A stretch of 20,964 nt of DNA, taken from contig JANQHQ010000032.1 of assembly GCA_028282595.1 (NCBI GenBank), forward strand, positions 1-20,964. Reading direction: 5' to 3'. How positions within the stretch are numbered: position 1 is the first letter of the stretch; every line of letters begins with the position of its first letter. Positions 7,264-14,183 of this stretch are shown here, in pieces. Source of the stretch: Chlorobium sp. GTDB lineage: Bacteria; Bacteroidota; Chlorobiia; Chlorobiales; Chlorobiaceae. Below the pieces are notes generated by a model that saw only the letters and a list, made by a program, of their open reading frames with translations, ran no database searches and was not told the DNA's origin. The position numbers and the translations under genes were made by a program.

Positions 7264-7297
7264 GGGCGTAAAGACTTCCAGCCACCTACGGAAGCAG

Positions 7298-7329
7298 AAA
7301 CCCCCGCAGAACATGCGCGGGGGCTTTTA
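7298..7329 (+). terminator. Intrinsic terminator after cqsA
   Basis: CCCCCGC (7301-7307) pairs with GCGGGGG (7317-7323) across a 9-nt loop, followed by CTTTTAT. On the other strand the stem is followed by a short U-rich tract, so it could also serve the DUF1858 gene that ends at 7364 on the minus strand. Confidence 0.85.
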
Positions 7330-7363
7330 TGGCGGGGTGCGGCCGTCGCGAAATGCCGATCCG

Positions 7364-7585
7364 TTATCGACGGTTGTCGATCTCCCGGTTGAGAAATGCC
7401 AGCAGCTCGTCCAGGTTTTCCCTCGATACCCTGGCTACATCCTGAATTCTTGCGAATTTGCCGACAGTGTTGAAAACCGCGGTGTTGTTCAGCTTCGTGA
7501 ACATTCGGTTTCGTTCTATGAGCTTTTCCTTGAGAAAAGGATACGTGGTGAGCAGGTCGGCTATTGTATCGTTTTCGGTTACCAT
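7364..7585 (-). CDS. DUF1858 domain protein
   Basis: 73 aa, small and soluble. It begins MVTENDTIADLLTTYPFLKEKLIER, the DUF1858 pattern (short helical domain with a TIADLL...YP start) also found at the N-terminus of di-iron repair and hybrid-cluster-associated proteins. It lacks the Cys pair that some members carry. The ATG at 7585 is preceded by AAGGAGGTGATC, an essentially perfect match to the 16S 3' end, with ideal spacing from AGGAGG. The GTG at 7591 lies within that signal and is not the start. The ribosome-binding site overlaps the end of the upstream gene (stop TGA 7590-7588), so translation is probably coupled. Biochemical role unknown; it probably works with its DUF2249 neighbour. 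Confidence 0.75.
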   Translation of the reverse strand: MVTENDTIADLLTTYPFLKEKLIERNRMFTKLNNTAVFNTVGKFARIQDVARVSRENLDELLAFLNREIDNRR

Positions 7586-7587
7586 GA

Positions 7588-8298
7588 TCACTCCTTCTTG
7601 TCCTGGAAAAAGGTGTTGACTTCCGGATTCTTTTCCCCGAACTTTTCCAGCAGTTTCTTCACGATTTCGGCCCTGTCAACCTCCTTGCGTTCGAGTTCTT
7701 TTACAAGACGGTATGCTCCGAACAGAGCCGAAGGACCTATTTCGGACGCGAAGTGTCCGATGCCCTGGTTCCAGGCGAACATGGCGAACAACTCGTCGAA
7801 CTCGGCGGTCGTGACGCCCGACGCATACGCTTTTACGAACTCCCGGGTCGCCTGTCTCATTCTGCCGGCGCCCACGCCGTTTGCCAGGGAGAGCAGCAGT
7901 TTTGTTTTCATGCCGATGGCGGGCGCTTCATTCCCCCAGATATAGTCCCAGAACGTGACAACGTTGTGGGCCAGTTTCGGATCTATGGTATTGAAATTGA
8001 CTATCGCGGTAGGCTTGAACGGCAGGTCCGCACCGCCGGGCAGATCGGATTCCTGTTTCGTGACCCGGTAAAAGTAGACGCGATATTCGGTGTCGCTCTT
8101 TTTTTCGGTTTCATATTCGTAACCTAGTTCCTCCATTACCGAATACAGGGGTACGGGTTCGAAGCTTTGTACGATGCATATGCCGTTATCGACGTCGAGG
8201 TTTCGTGCCCTTTTCAGGATCGAGGGGAGGAAGTTCCCCGTTAATTCGCGAACATCGACAACCTTGAAGCTCTCCTTGTCTTGCAACCAGCTTTTCAT
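7588..8298 (-). CDS. DUF2249 plus CMD/AhpD-like helical domain fusion
   Basis: 236 aa. Residues about 10-80 (VVDVRELTGNFLPSILKR, then GICIVQSFEPVPLYSVMEELGYEYE) match the DUF2249/TusA-like fold. Residues about 105-200 resemble a carboxymuconolactone decarboxylase/AhpD-type bundle (MKTKLLLSLANGVGAGRMRQATREFVKAYASGVTTAEFDELF). The CxxCxxxH redox motif of AhpD is replaced: the matching positions read AGRMRQAT, and the only cysteine in the whole protein is Cys41. Peroxidase or disulfide activity is therefore not expected. It forms a two-gene unit with the DUF1858 gene. DUF2249 proteins often occur in anaerobic or nitric-oxide-related contexts (family knowledge); the substrate is unknown. Confidence 0.75.
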   Translation of the reverse strand: MKSWLQDKESFKVVDVRELTGNFLPSILKRARNLDVDNGICIVQSFEPVPLYSVMEELGYEYETEKKSDTEYRVYFYRVTKQESDLPGGADLPFKPTAIVNFNTIDPKLAHNVVTFWDYIWGNEAPAIGMKTKLLLSLANGVGAGRMRQATREFVKAYASGVTTAEFDELFAMFAWNQGIGHFASEIGPSALFGAYRLVKELERKEVDRAEIVKKLLEKFGEKNPEVNTFFQDKKE

Positions 8299-8387
8299 GA
8301 CGGATGTATTTTGGATTTTTCCGGATTTCCTGCCGTCGCCGACCGGCCGGCGAGCGGTTTCCGACGCGAGAGAAAGTGAAAACCGCC

Positions 8388-8402
8388 CTAATTTGTAATT
8401 AG
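8388..8402. promoter_or_regulatory. 15-bp palindrome upstream of DUF2249 gene
   Basis: CTAATT-TGT-AATTAG, a perfect 6-3-6 inverted repeat in an AT-rich patch 90 bp upstream of the DUF2249 start codon. It is a possible operator for the two-gene unit. It does not match the FNR or HcpR consensus as I know them. Confidence 0.35.
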
Positions 8403-8505
8403 TTCAAACTATCCGGGACACCGTCGCCCGTTCCGCCCCTTGTGCATGTCCGCAAGCTGTACGGCGCAACGCATCGCACCGCTGGGTTCTTACCCCACCC
8501 GGACA

Positions 8506-8565
8506 GCAAAGCAAAAACCCCCGCGTGAAGCGAGGGTTTTACCTTTGAGCGGAGAGGGTGGGATT
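8506..8565. repeat. Copy A of 60-bp duplication (tRNA-Ser 3' end plus terminator)
   Basis: Matches 8668-8727 at 56 of 60 positions, offset 162 bp. Weaker similarity extends left to about 8481 (GGGTTCT-ACCCC segments). It includes a second terminator-like stem (8513-8540) and the last 17 bases of the tRNA gene as read on the plus strand (8549-8565, GCGGAGAGGGTGGGATT). After GGGATT the tRNA similarity stops abruptly and hairpin-rich sequence begins. This is a decayed tRNA remnant, not a functional gene. Confidence 0.75.
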
Positions 8566-8656
8566 GACTCGCTTCGCTCGCCCTAAAGGGCTGCAACGCT
8601 TCGCGTGCAGTCTCAATGGCTTTCGCCATTGTTCGACCCCACTCCGTGGGTTCTCA
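8566..8656. repeat. Cluster of short TTCG-type hairpins interrupting a tRNA remnant
   Basis: Successive small inverted repeats: CCCTAAAGGG (8581), CTGCA...TGCAG (8591-8610, enclosing CGC-TT-CGC-like sequence), CAATGGC-TTTC-GCCATTG (8614-8631, perfect 7-bp stem) and CCCAC-TCC-GTGGG (8638-8650). Left of the cluster the tRNA T-loop sequence stops at GGGATT (8560-8565). Right of it, sequence resuming as GTTCGACCCCAC (8631-8642) resembles the other side of that T-arm. The hairpins thus look inserted into a tRNA T-loop. Confidence 0.5.
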
Positions 8657-8674
8657 CCCCCCTGAACGCAAAGC

Positions 8675-8703
8675 AAAAACCCCCGCATGAAGCGAGGGTT
8701 TTT
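8675..8703 (-). terminator. Intrinsic terminator of tRNA-Ser
   Basis: On the minus strand AAAAACCCTCGC pairs with GCGGGGGTTTTT across a 5-nt loop (one G-T wobble) and ends in a T run. It begins 9 nt after the tRNA 3' end. A near copy lies at 8513-8540. Confidence 0.85.
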
Positions 8704-8710
8704 ACTTTGT

Positions 8711-8798
<88 letters not shown>

Positions 8799-9174
8799 GT
8801 ATCGCTTGTTTTGCAGCGGCGTCGCCCGGTTTTTTGAGCGGAAGGCCCGGCTGCAACGCACAATAATAAAAAAAAATCCCCGATTTCCACATTTTTTGAC
8901 CCGGCAGGCCTGTAGCAGATTTCAACGTTTCCATGTCGGGCCAACAGGTTCTTGCAGATGCCCTTTTGTTGTTACTCCATTTTTACATACCATTAATAAG
9001 GATTTTTGTCCCCTTGTGATGAGAGGATTTCCGGAGATGTTTATGGACGAAGGTTTTATCGTTAGTGCATGGTTCCGGTCGAGGGCGTTTGAGTGGTTGC
9101 GGGGGCGGGGAAGGAAAAGGCGGCTGCTCGCGGCCTGAAAGAGCGGATTTCCGATCATTGTAGTGAACACTCTT
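8799..9174. other. Intergenic region between tRNA-Ser and nfeD
   Basis: About 375 bp. The left part should hold the tRNA promoter on the minus strand, but I see no convincing -35/-10. A short frame at 9043-9138 (31 aa, Trp- and Arg-rich) has GGAG 6 nt before its ATG and is listed only as a possibility. An AT-rich patch at about 8965-9005 may carry the nfeD promoter, but the match is weak. Confidence 0.4.
9043..9138 (+). CDS. Possible small basic peptide (uncertain)
   Basis: 31 codons, ATG preceded by GGAG with 6-nt spacing. The product is MDEGFIVSAWFRSRAFEWL followed by an arginine/lysine-rich tail. It lies upstream of nfeD on the same strand, with the nfeD start 24-36 nt after its stop. An earlier in-frame ATG at 9019 lacks a ribosome-binding site. 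Aromatic/amphipathic plus basic character could fit a membrane-binding peptide or leader, but chance is equally possible. Confidence 0.2.
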   Translation: MDEGFIVSAWFRSRAFEWLRGRGRKRRLLAA

Positions 9175-9615
9175 ATGGAAGGTTGGCATTTTTGGGCGAT
9201 TTTGGGTGTGATTTTGTGGATCATTGAAATATTCGCGTATCCGTTTTTCATAATCGGCATTTTCGGAACGTCTTCATTGATAGCGGGAGCGTTCGCCTTT
9301 GCTGGTTTCAGCTTCAAGGTGCAGCTGGTTGTTTTCTGTATCGGCACGTTGCTCGTCGGTTACGGGGTAAGACCGTTTTTCAACGGTTTCAGGAAGTACG
9401 GGGCGGTGCAAGAGGAGACGAACGCCAAAGCGTTAATCGAAGGCGTCGGTGTGGTTGTCGAAAAGATCGATGCGGACAAAGGGTCCGGGGTGGTGAAGAT
9501 CGGCGGGGAAACCTGGAAAGCGGCGGCATTGGGCGGTCAGGTCATTCCTGCGGGAGAGCGAGTGGTTATAAAGGATTTGAAGGGTTGTACTCTGTTTGTG
9601 AAGGCCAAATCATAA
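9175..9615 (+). CDS. NfeD-family membrane protein
   Basis: 146 aa from ATG 9175 (150 aa if GTG 9163 is used). Two or three N-terminal membrane helices (about 5-70: FWAILGVILWIIEIFAYPFFIIGIFG, then a second block) are followed by a C-terminal OB-fold domain (about 85-146: ALIEGVGVVVEKIDADKGSGVVKIGGETWKA). This is the short NfeD form without the ClpP-like protease domain. NfeD proteins pair with SPFH/stomatin proteins, and here the SPFH gene begins 19 nt after the stop, which fixes the assignment. Likely part of membrane quality control or lipid-domain organisation. Confidence 0.9.
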   Translation: MEGWHFWAILGVILWIIEIFAYPFFIIGIFGTSSLIAGAFAFAGFSFKVQLVVFCIGTLLVGYGVRPFFNGFRKYGAVQEETNAKALIEGVGVVVEKIDADKGSGVVKIGGETWKAAALGGQVIPAGERVVIKDLKGCTLFVKAKS

Positions 9616-9634
9616 CGTCAAAGGGGGAAACATC

Positions 9635-10606
9635 ATGGTGGTTCTGCTTTTTTTGGTTGTTCTTGTCGTTGTTTTGGGGATTAAGGGGTTTAAGATTATC
9701 CAGCAATCCGAGACAATGGTTGTCGAAAGGCTGGGTTCATATCACAGAACGCTCTCGCCGGGTGTCAATATCGTATGGCCTGTTATTGAAAAGCCAAGGA
9801 CCATTGAGTGGCGGTACGTGAAGTCGGATCTCTCCGGAGACGTTATTGTCAGGAGGGATAGTATAACCCGCATCGATTTGAGGGAGACCGTATACGATTT
9901 CCCCAAACAAAGTGTCATAACTCGGGATAATGTTGCTATTGAGATAAATGCGCTGTTGTATTTCCAGATAACCGATCCTAAACGATCCGTTTATGAAATC
10001 GCGAATCTCCCCGATGCTGTGGAGAAATTAACACAAACGACGTTGCGAAATATTATCGGTGAGCTCGATCTGGATAGCACGCTGACGTCGAGAGATACAA
10101 TAAACGGAAAGCTGAAAGCGATACTCGATGAGGCTACCGACAAGTGGGGGGTGAAGGTGAACCGGGTCGAACTCCAGGATATCAATCCTCCTGCCGGCGT
10201 TAAGGACGCAATGGAAAAACAGATGAGGGCTGAACGGGATCGCAGGGCTTCCATTCTCGAAGCGGAGGGCATGAAGCAGGCCAAAATTCTGGAAGCTGAG
10301 GGCATCAGGCAGTCGGAAATCAATAAGGCTGAAGGGCAGAAGGAGGCTATGGTGCTCGAAGCCACCGGTGAAGCTGAGGCGAGAATAAAGGTGGCCCAGG
10401 CTGAGGCCGAAGCGGTATCGATTGTTACCAGCGCGATTAAAGAGTCGGGCGGCAACCCGACCACCTATCTGGTTGCACTCAAATACATCGATGCGATGAA
10501 GGAGATGGTCAGCGGTAAAGACAACAAGGTGGTTTATATGCCTTATGAGGCATCGTCTTTGCTGGGCTCTGTTGCAAGTATAAAAGAGATGTTCCAGAAG
10601 AATTAG
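9635..10606 (+). CDS. SPFH/stomatin-family membrane protein (QmcA-like)
   Basis: 323 aa. It has an N-terminal membrane anchor (MVVLLFLVVLVVVLGIKGF), then the SPFH/band 7 domain (about 20-190: VVERLGSYHRTLSPGVNIVWP, DLRETVYDFPKQSVITRDNV, TLRNIIGELDLDSTLTSRD). An Ala/Glu-rich coiled coil follows (about 195-265) with repeated ILEAEGMKQAKILEAEGIRQ-type units, then a C-terminal helical tail. The start has a good Shine-Dalgarno (AAAGGGGG, 6-7 nt before ATG). It oligomerises into ring or cage scaffolds in the inner membrane and usually modulates proteases such as FtsH (family knowledge). Co-transcribed with nfeD. Confidence 0.93.
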   Translation: MVVLLFLVVLVVVLGIKGFKIIQQSETMVVERLGSYHRTLSPGVNIVWPVIEKPRTIEWRYVKSDLSGDVIVRRDSITRIDLRETVYDFPKQSVITRDNVAIEINALLYFQITDPKRSVYEIANLPDAVEKLTQTTLRNIIGELDLDSTLTSRDTINGKLKAILDEATDKWGVKVNRVELQDINPPAGVKDAMEKQMRAERDRRASILEAEGMKQAKILEAEGIRQSEINKAEGQKEAMVLEATGEAEARIKVAQAEAEAVSIVTSAIKESGGNPTTYLVALKYIDAMKEMVSGKDNKVVYMPYEASSLLGSVASIKEMFQKN

Positions 10607-10728
10607 CGATCAACCGTTTCGGTTAACTGTATGTGTTAATGCCTCAAACGTTGCTGCGGGAATGTGGAACGGGAGGTTTGAGTTGAGGAGACGCTGTTCA
10701 GCGGTGGAATCGGTGAGGGAAATCGGTG

Positions 10729-10767
10729 TAAAAACATGCAGGGGCCGGAAGGCCCCTGTTTGCTTGT
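10729..10767. terminator. Bidirectional terminator between SPFH gene and L,D-transpeptidase gene
   Basis: CAGGGGCC-GGAA-GGCCCCTG (10739-10758), an 8-bp perfect stem with a GNRA-type tetraloop. It is flanked by TTTGCTT on the right and AAAAACAT on the left, so it works in both directions between two convergent genes. The 120 bp to its left holds nothing else clear; AACCGTTTCGGTT near 10616 is a weaker hairpin. Confidence 0.85.
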
Positions 10768-10783
10768 CGATGAAGGAATCCGT

Positions 10784-11452
10784 TCAATCCTCCTCTCTGC
10801 TGGCGAGCAGTTGCTCGACCGGTGCGGCTTCGGGAAGGATGTAAACCATGCCGGTTTTCGGTTTGAAGAGGGGGCTGATGACCTTCTTGAAAAGGGGAAC
10901 GGAGACGTTGATGCAGCCCCAGGTGATCCTGTTGTCCTCCGAGGTGGCCGAGTTGAGGCGTACGATTCTTTTCTGGCCCGGAACGTTTGCGACCTTGTGC
11001 AGCGCTATGGCGTATTTCGTGTCGACCCACAGCACCTCCTTGCCCTTGTGATCCTTGCCGATTATCGAACGGTAGCGCCCGGAAGGCGTGACACGATCGT
11101 TCTTGCCGATGGCCGACAGCGGTGCGTTGAGGGTCTTGGGATCGATTTTATCGGCTTTGGCTATGCCGAGCAGCACAGGTCCCGAATCCAGAATCTTGCT
11201 TTTCGGGTCGAAAATATAGATGTGTGCGTTTTTCTTGTCGATGATCGCATAGGGCAACTTCATGTTGTCCTTGCGTTTCTTGATCCACTTGACTGTTTTA
11301 CGCACCTCCTCCGAAGCGGACTCGAGCGGTTTGCTCTCCTTCTCTTTCGCATCGGCGCAGACGCCGTTCAGGTTTGCAAGCATGAAGAAGAGCAGGGGCA
11401 GCGCTACCGCTGTTCTCCAGGCATTCGAGACAACCTTCGACGCTGTGGTCAT
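10784..11452 (-). CDS. Exported L,D-transpeptidase (YkuD domain)
   Basis: 222 aa from ATG 11452. A signal peptide (about 1-34: basic start, hydrophobic AVALPLLFFMLANL, likely cleavage around VCADA) precedes a Lys/Glu-rich linker and a YkuD domain (about 68-207). The domain has VTPSGRY (121-127), His152 in ALHKV and the catalytic Cys180 in ITWGCINVS. It cross-links peptidoglycan 3-3 or attaches proteins in the periplasm. The domain is of the compact Chlorobi/proteobacterial type with an insert between His and Cys. An extension to 11512 is in frame but would put 20 polar residues before the signal peptide and is unlikely. Convergent with the SPFH gene; about 120 nt after rimO on the same strand. 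Confidence 0.88.
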   Translation of the reverse strand: MTTASKVVSNAWRTAVALPLLFFMLANLNGVCADAKEKESKPLESASEEVRKTVKWIKKRKDNMKLPYAIIDKKNAHIYIFDPKSKILDSGPVLLGIAKADKIDPKTLNAPLSAIGKNDRVTPSGRYRSIIGKDHKGKEVLWVDTKYAIALHKVANVPGQKRIVRLNSATSEDNRITWGCINVSVPLFKKVISPLFKPKTGMVYILPEAAPVEQLLASREED

Positions 11453-11575
11453 GGCATGGACGGTTATGGTTGAAAAGGATTCAACTCTATACTCATGTAA
11501 TTTAAAACACATTAGCCTTCATTTGCAACAACCCGGACGATATCCGCTCTCGCGGTACCGTATGAACAGAGTCGC

Positions 11576-12877
11576 TCAGGAGGCGGGTTCGATCGCACCG
11601 TGCAGCTCGTAGGCCGAGCTGTCCCCGATACGCGCCATCCGGAACTCGCCGGTTCCGACGTTCTGGCCGCCGGTGTCGAGGATGCATTCGTTATCCACTT
11701 CCGGCGCGTCGTACTCCGTACGACAGTAGGCGAGGCTGCCGTCGACCTCTTCGACGAGCACTTTCAGCGTCTCTCCCTCCAGCAGGCGGTTCTTTTCCTC
11801 CGAGATTCCCTCCTGCAGCTTCATCAGCTCGCGCACGCGTTCCTGTTTCTCCACTTCCGGTACGTCGTCCCCGAGGGTTTCGTAGGCGGAGGTATGCTCC
11901 TCGTGGCTGTAGGGGAAGCAGCCGAGGCGGTCGAAGCGGAAGTCGCGAACGAACTCGAGCAGCTCCTCGAACTCTCCTCTCGTCTCGCCCGGATAGCCGA
12001 CGATCATGGTGGTACGGAGCCGGATGTCCGGGTTCCGTTCGCGGATGGACTCCAGCAGCCGGATGGTGTCCCGTCTGCCGATGCCTCGCTTCATCGAGGC
12101 CAGAATGCGGTCGCCGATATGCTGGACGGGCATGTCGAGATAGTTGCAGACGTTTTCACGCTCCCGCATCGTGTCGACGACGTCGAGAGGAAAGTCGAGC
12201 GGATAGGCGTAGAGCAGCCTGAGCCAGTCGAAACCCTGATCCGACAGCTTCCTCAGAAGGTCGTTCAGGCGCGGGCGTCCGTCGAGGTCCCGTCCGTAAG
12301 GGCTGATGTCCTGGGCGATGAGGTTGAGCTCCTTTACGCCTTTCTTTTTGAGCATGGAGGCTTCACGCAGAAGGTCCTCGACGGGCTCGCTTGTGTAACG
12401 GCCCCGCATTTTGGGGATCGCGCAGAAGGAGCAGGTGCGGCTGCAGCCTTCGGCGATCTTCAGCCACGCGTAATGCGGGGGAGTGAACAGCGAGCGTTCG
12501 TGGCGTTTCTCCGGATCGTACGTACTGCCGAGCAGTTCGAGGATTTCCGCCAGGTCGGCGGTGCCGAAGAAGCGGTCTACCTCCGGAAGTTCCGCGCGCA
12601 GTTCCGCGGCGTAGAGGGCGCTGAGGCACCCCATGACATAAAGCGCCCCGATTTCGCCTTTCCGGCGTTTGTCGGCTGCGGTGAGAATCTCGTCGATCGA
12701 TTCCTGCTTGGCGTCGGCGATGAAGCCGCAGGTGTTGATGATGACGATATCCGCTTCGGCGGACTCGTCCGTGAAACGCAGCCCGTGGCGTCGCGCCTGG
12801 CCGACGAGCCGTTCCGAGTCGACGGTGTTTTTCGAGCAGCCGAGGCTCAGAAGAAAGATCGATCGGTCCGTGCGCAT
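11576..12877 (-). CDS. rimO: Ribosomal protein S12 methylthiotransferase RimO
   Basis: 433 aa radical-SAM enzyme that adds a methylthio group to the conserved Asp of ribosomal protein S12. The N-terminal UPF0004/MTTase domain has its cluster cysteines Cys14 (LGCSKN), Cys50 (NTCGF) and Cys84 (MGCLS). The radical-SAM motif CSRTCSFC gives Cys144, Cys148 and Cys151. Then come MPVQHIGDRILASMKRG and RTTMIVGYPGET, and a C-terminal TRAM domain (about 370-433). LGCSKN at the N-terminus and the substrate-side PVQH segment favour RimO over MiaB. It begins 3 nt after the tgt stop, so tgt-rimO is an operon of translation-machinery modification genes. Confidence 0.95.
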   Translation of the reverse strand: MRTDRSIFLLSLGCSKNTVDSERLVGQARRHGLRFTDESAEADIVIINTCGFIADAKQESIDEILTAADKRRKGEIGALYVMGCLSALYAAELRAELPEVDRFFGTADLAEILELLGSTYDPEKRHERSLFTPPHYAWLKIAEGCSRTCSFCAIPKMRGRYTSEPVEDLLREASMLKKKGVKELNLIAQDISPYGRDLDGRPRLNDLLRKLSDQGFDWLRLLYAYPLDFPLDVVDTMRERENVCNYLDMPVQHIGDRILASMKRGIGRRDTIRLLESIRERNPDIRLRTTMIVGYPGETRGEFEELLEFVRDFRFDRLGCFPYSHEEHTSAYETLGDDVPEVEKQERVRELMKLQEGISEEKNRLLEGETLKVLVEEVDGSLAYCRTEYDAPEVDNECILDTGGQNVGTGEFRMARIGDSSAYELHGAIEPAS

Positions 12878-12880
12878 CTG

Positions 12881-14014
12881 TCAGGACTGTTTGCGGCCGT
12901 TGAACCCGGCGAGGAAATCCTCCTTCCACTCCCGGAAGGTGCCGTTCGCGATCTGCTCGCGGGCGGTTCGCGTCAGCCACATGTAGAAGGAGATGTTGTG
13001 CAGGGTGCAGAGCTTGAGGCCGAGAATCTCACCTACGTTGAGCAGGTGGCGGATGTAGGCTTTCGTGTAGTTTCCGCTCACCCCGTTGTCGAATCCCTCG
13101 TCTATCGGGGTGAAATCCGCCGCGTAGCGCGCCGAACGAAGGTTGATGTGGCCCCGGCGCGTATACACCCTCCCGTTTCTGGCTTCCCTCGTCGGGATCA
13201 CGCAGTCGAACATGTCGACGCCTCTTTCGATGGCGTTGAGGATGTTTTCCGGGGTTCCGACTCCCATGAGGTAACGCGGCTTGTGCTCCGGAAGGATGCC
13301 GTGCGAGAGCTCGAGCATCCGGTACATCTCTTCGGCGGGTTCGCCGACGGCCAGCCCGCCTATCGAATAGCCGTCGAAATCCATGCCGGTGAGCGCGCGG
13401 CTGCTTTCGGCGCGCAAGTCGGTGTACGTACCGCCCTGCGTTATGCCGAAAAGCGCCTGGTCGTGCCCGTAGAGGGGCTCTGTGGCTTCGAGTCGACGCT
13501 TTGCCCGCTCCGCCCAGCGCACGGTCATTTCGCCGGATTTTCGGACATACTCTTTTTCCGCGGGCCACGGGGGACATTCGTCGAGCGGCATCATGATGTC
13601 GCTGCCGATGACGCGCTGGGTTTCAACGACGTTTTCCGGGGTGAACTGCAGCCGGGAGCCGTCGAGGTGCGATTTGAACCGGACGCCCTCCTCCGTGATG
13701 GTGCGGAGTTCGGAGAGTGAATAGACCTGGTAGCCTCCACTGTCGGTGAGGAGAGGAAGGTCCCAGTTCATGAACGCGTGTACGCCGCCCGCCTTGAAGA
13801 TGATGTCGTTGCCCGGTTTGAGAAAGAGGTGGTAGGTGTTGGCGAGGATGATTCGCACCGCCAGGGCTTTCAGTTCGCCGGGTTCGACCGACTTCACGCT
13901 TGCGCGCGTGCCGACCGGCATGAAGACCGGTGTGGGAACCTCCCCGTGACCGGTCTGCAGGAGCCCGCATCGTGCGGCCGTCGAGGAATCTTTGTGGGTA
14001 AGGCTAAAATTCAT
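12881..14014 (-). CDS. tgt: tRNA-guanine transglycosylase (zinc-site-less variant)
   Basis: 377 aa. It exchanges G34 for preQ1 in tRNAs with GUN anticodons. Seen: TDSGGYQV with the base-binding/general Asp91, GGLAVGEP (219-226), the LMGVGTPENIL loop (249-259), nucleophile Asp270 in VDMFDCVIPTREARNG, and HINLR. The bacterial zinc motif (CxCxxC followed by His) is missing. At the aligned position the protein reads GFDNGVSGNY, so the three Cys are Phe308, Asn310 and Ser313, while the fourth ligand His339 (TLHN) remains. The rest of that subdomain (KAYIRHLLNVGEILGLKL) is intact, so this is not a decayed gene. First gene of tgt-rimO, divergent from the epimerase gene. Confidence 0.95.
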   Translation of the reverse strand: MNFSLTHKDSSTAARCGLLQTGHGEVPTPVFMPVGTRASVKSVEPGELKALAVRIILANTYHLFLKPGNDIIFKAGGVHAFMNWDLPLLTDSGGYQVYSLSELRTITEEGVRFKSHLDGSRLQFTPENVVETQRVIGSDIMMPLDECPPWPAEKEYVRKSGEMTVRWAERAKRRLEATEPLYGHDQALFGITQGGTYTDLRAESSRALTGMDFDGYSIGGLAVGEPAEEMYRMLELSHGILPEHKPRYLMGVGTPENILNAIERGVDMFDCVIPTREARNGRVYTRRGHINLRSARYAADFTPIDEGFDNGVSGNYTKAYIRHLLNVGEILGLKLCTLHNISFYMWLTRTAREQIANGTFREWKEDFLAGFNGRKQS

Positions 14015-14183
14015 TATATCAGAGTTACAGCGTCACGGCTGCCGTAACGGCTTTTACGCTATGGCGTTGTCCTTCCGGTAACGACACTGCGGAGTGCCGC
14101 GGGCGTCCGGAGGTTGCCCGGCTGCTAATACTATCGAATTACGGGCAGAACTAAAAATTTCAGAACGTTACCTGCGCCGCAAG

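Noticed and set aside
7591..7591. GTG start of the DUF1858 gene
   Set aside because: The GTG is part of the ribosome-binding sequence for the ATG at 7585.
8549..8656. Second functional tRNA gene
   Set aside because: Only the 3' acceptor/T-arm end is recognisable and it is split by hairpins; no anticodon or D-arm can be folded.
11600..13720. 706-codon open frame on the plus strand
   Set aside because: Antisense to rimO and tgt, both unmistakable; composition is that of a reverse-strand shadow in GC-rich DNA.
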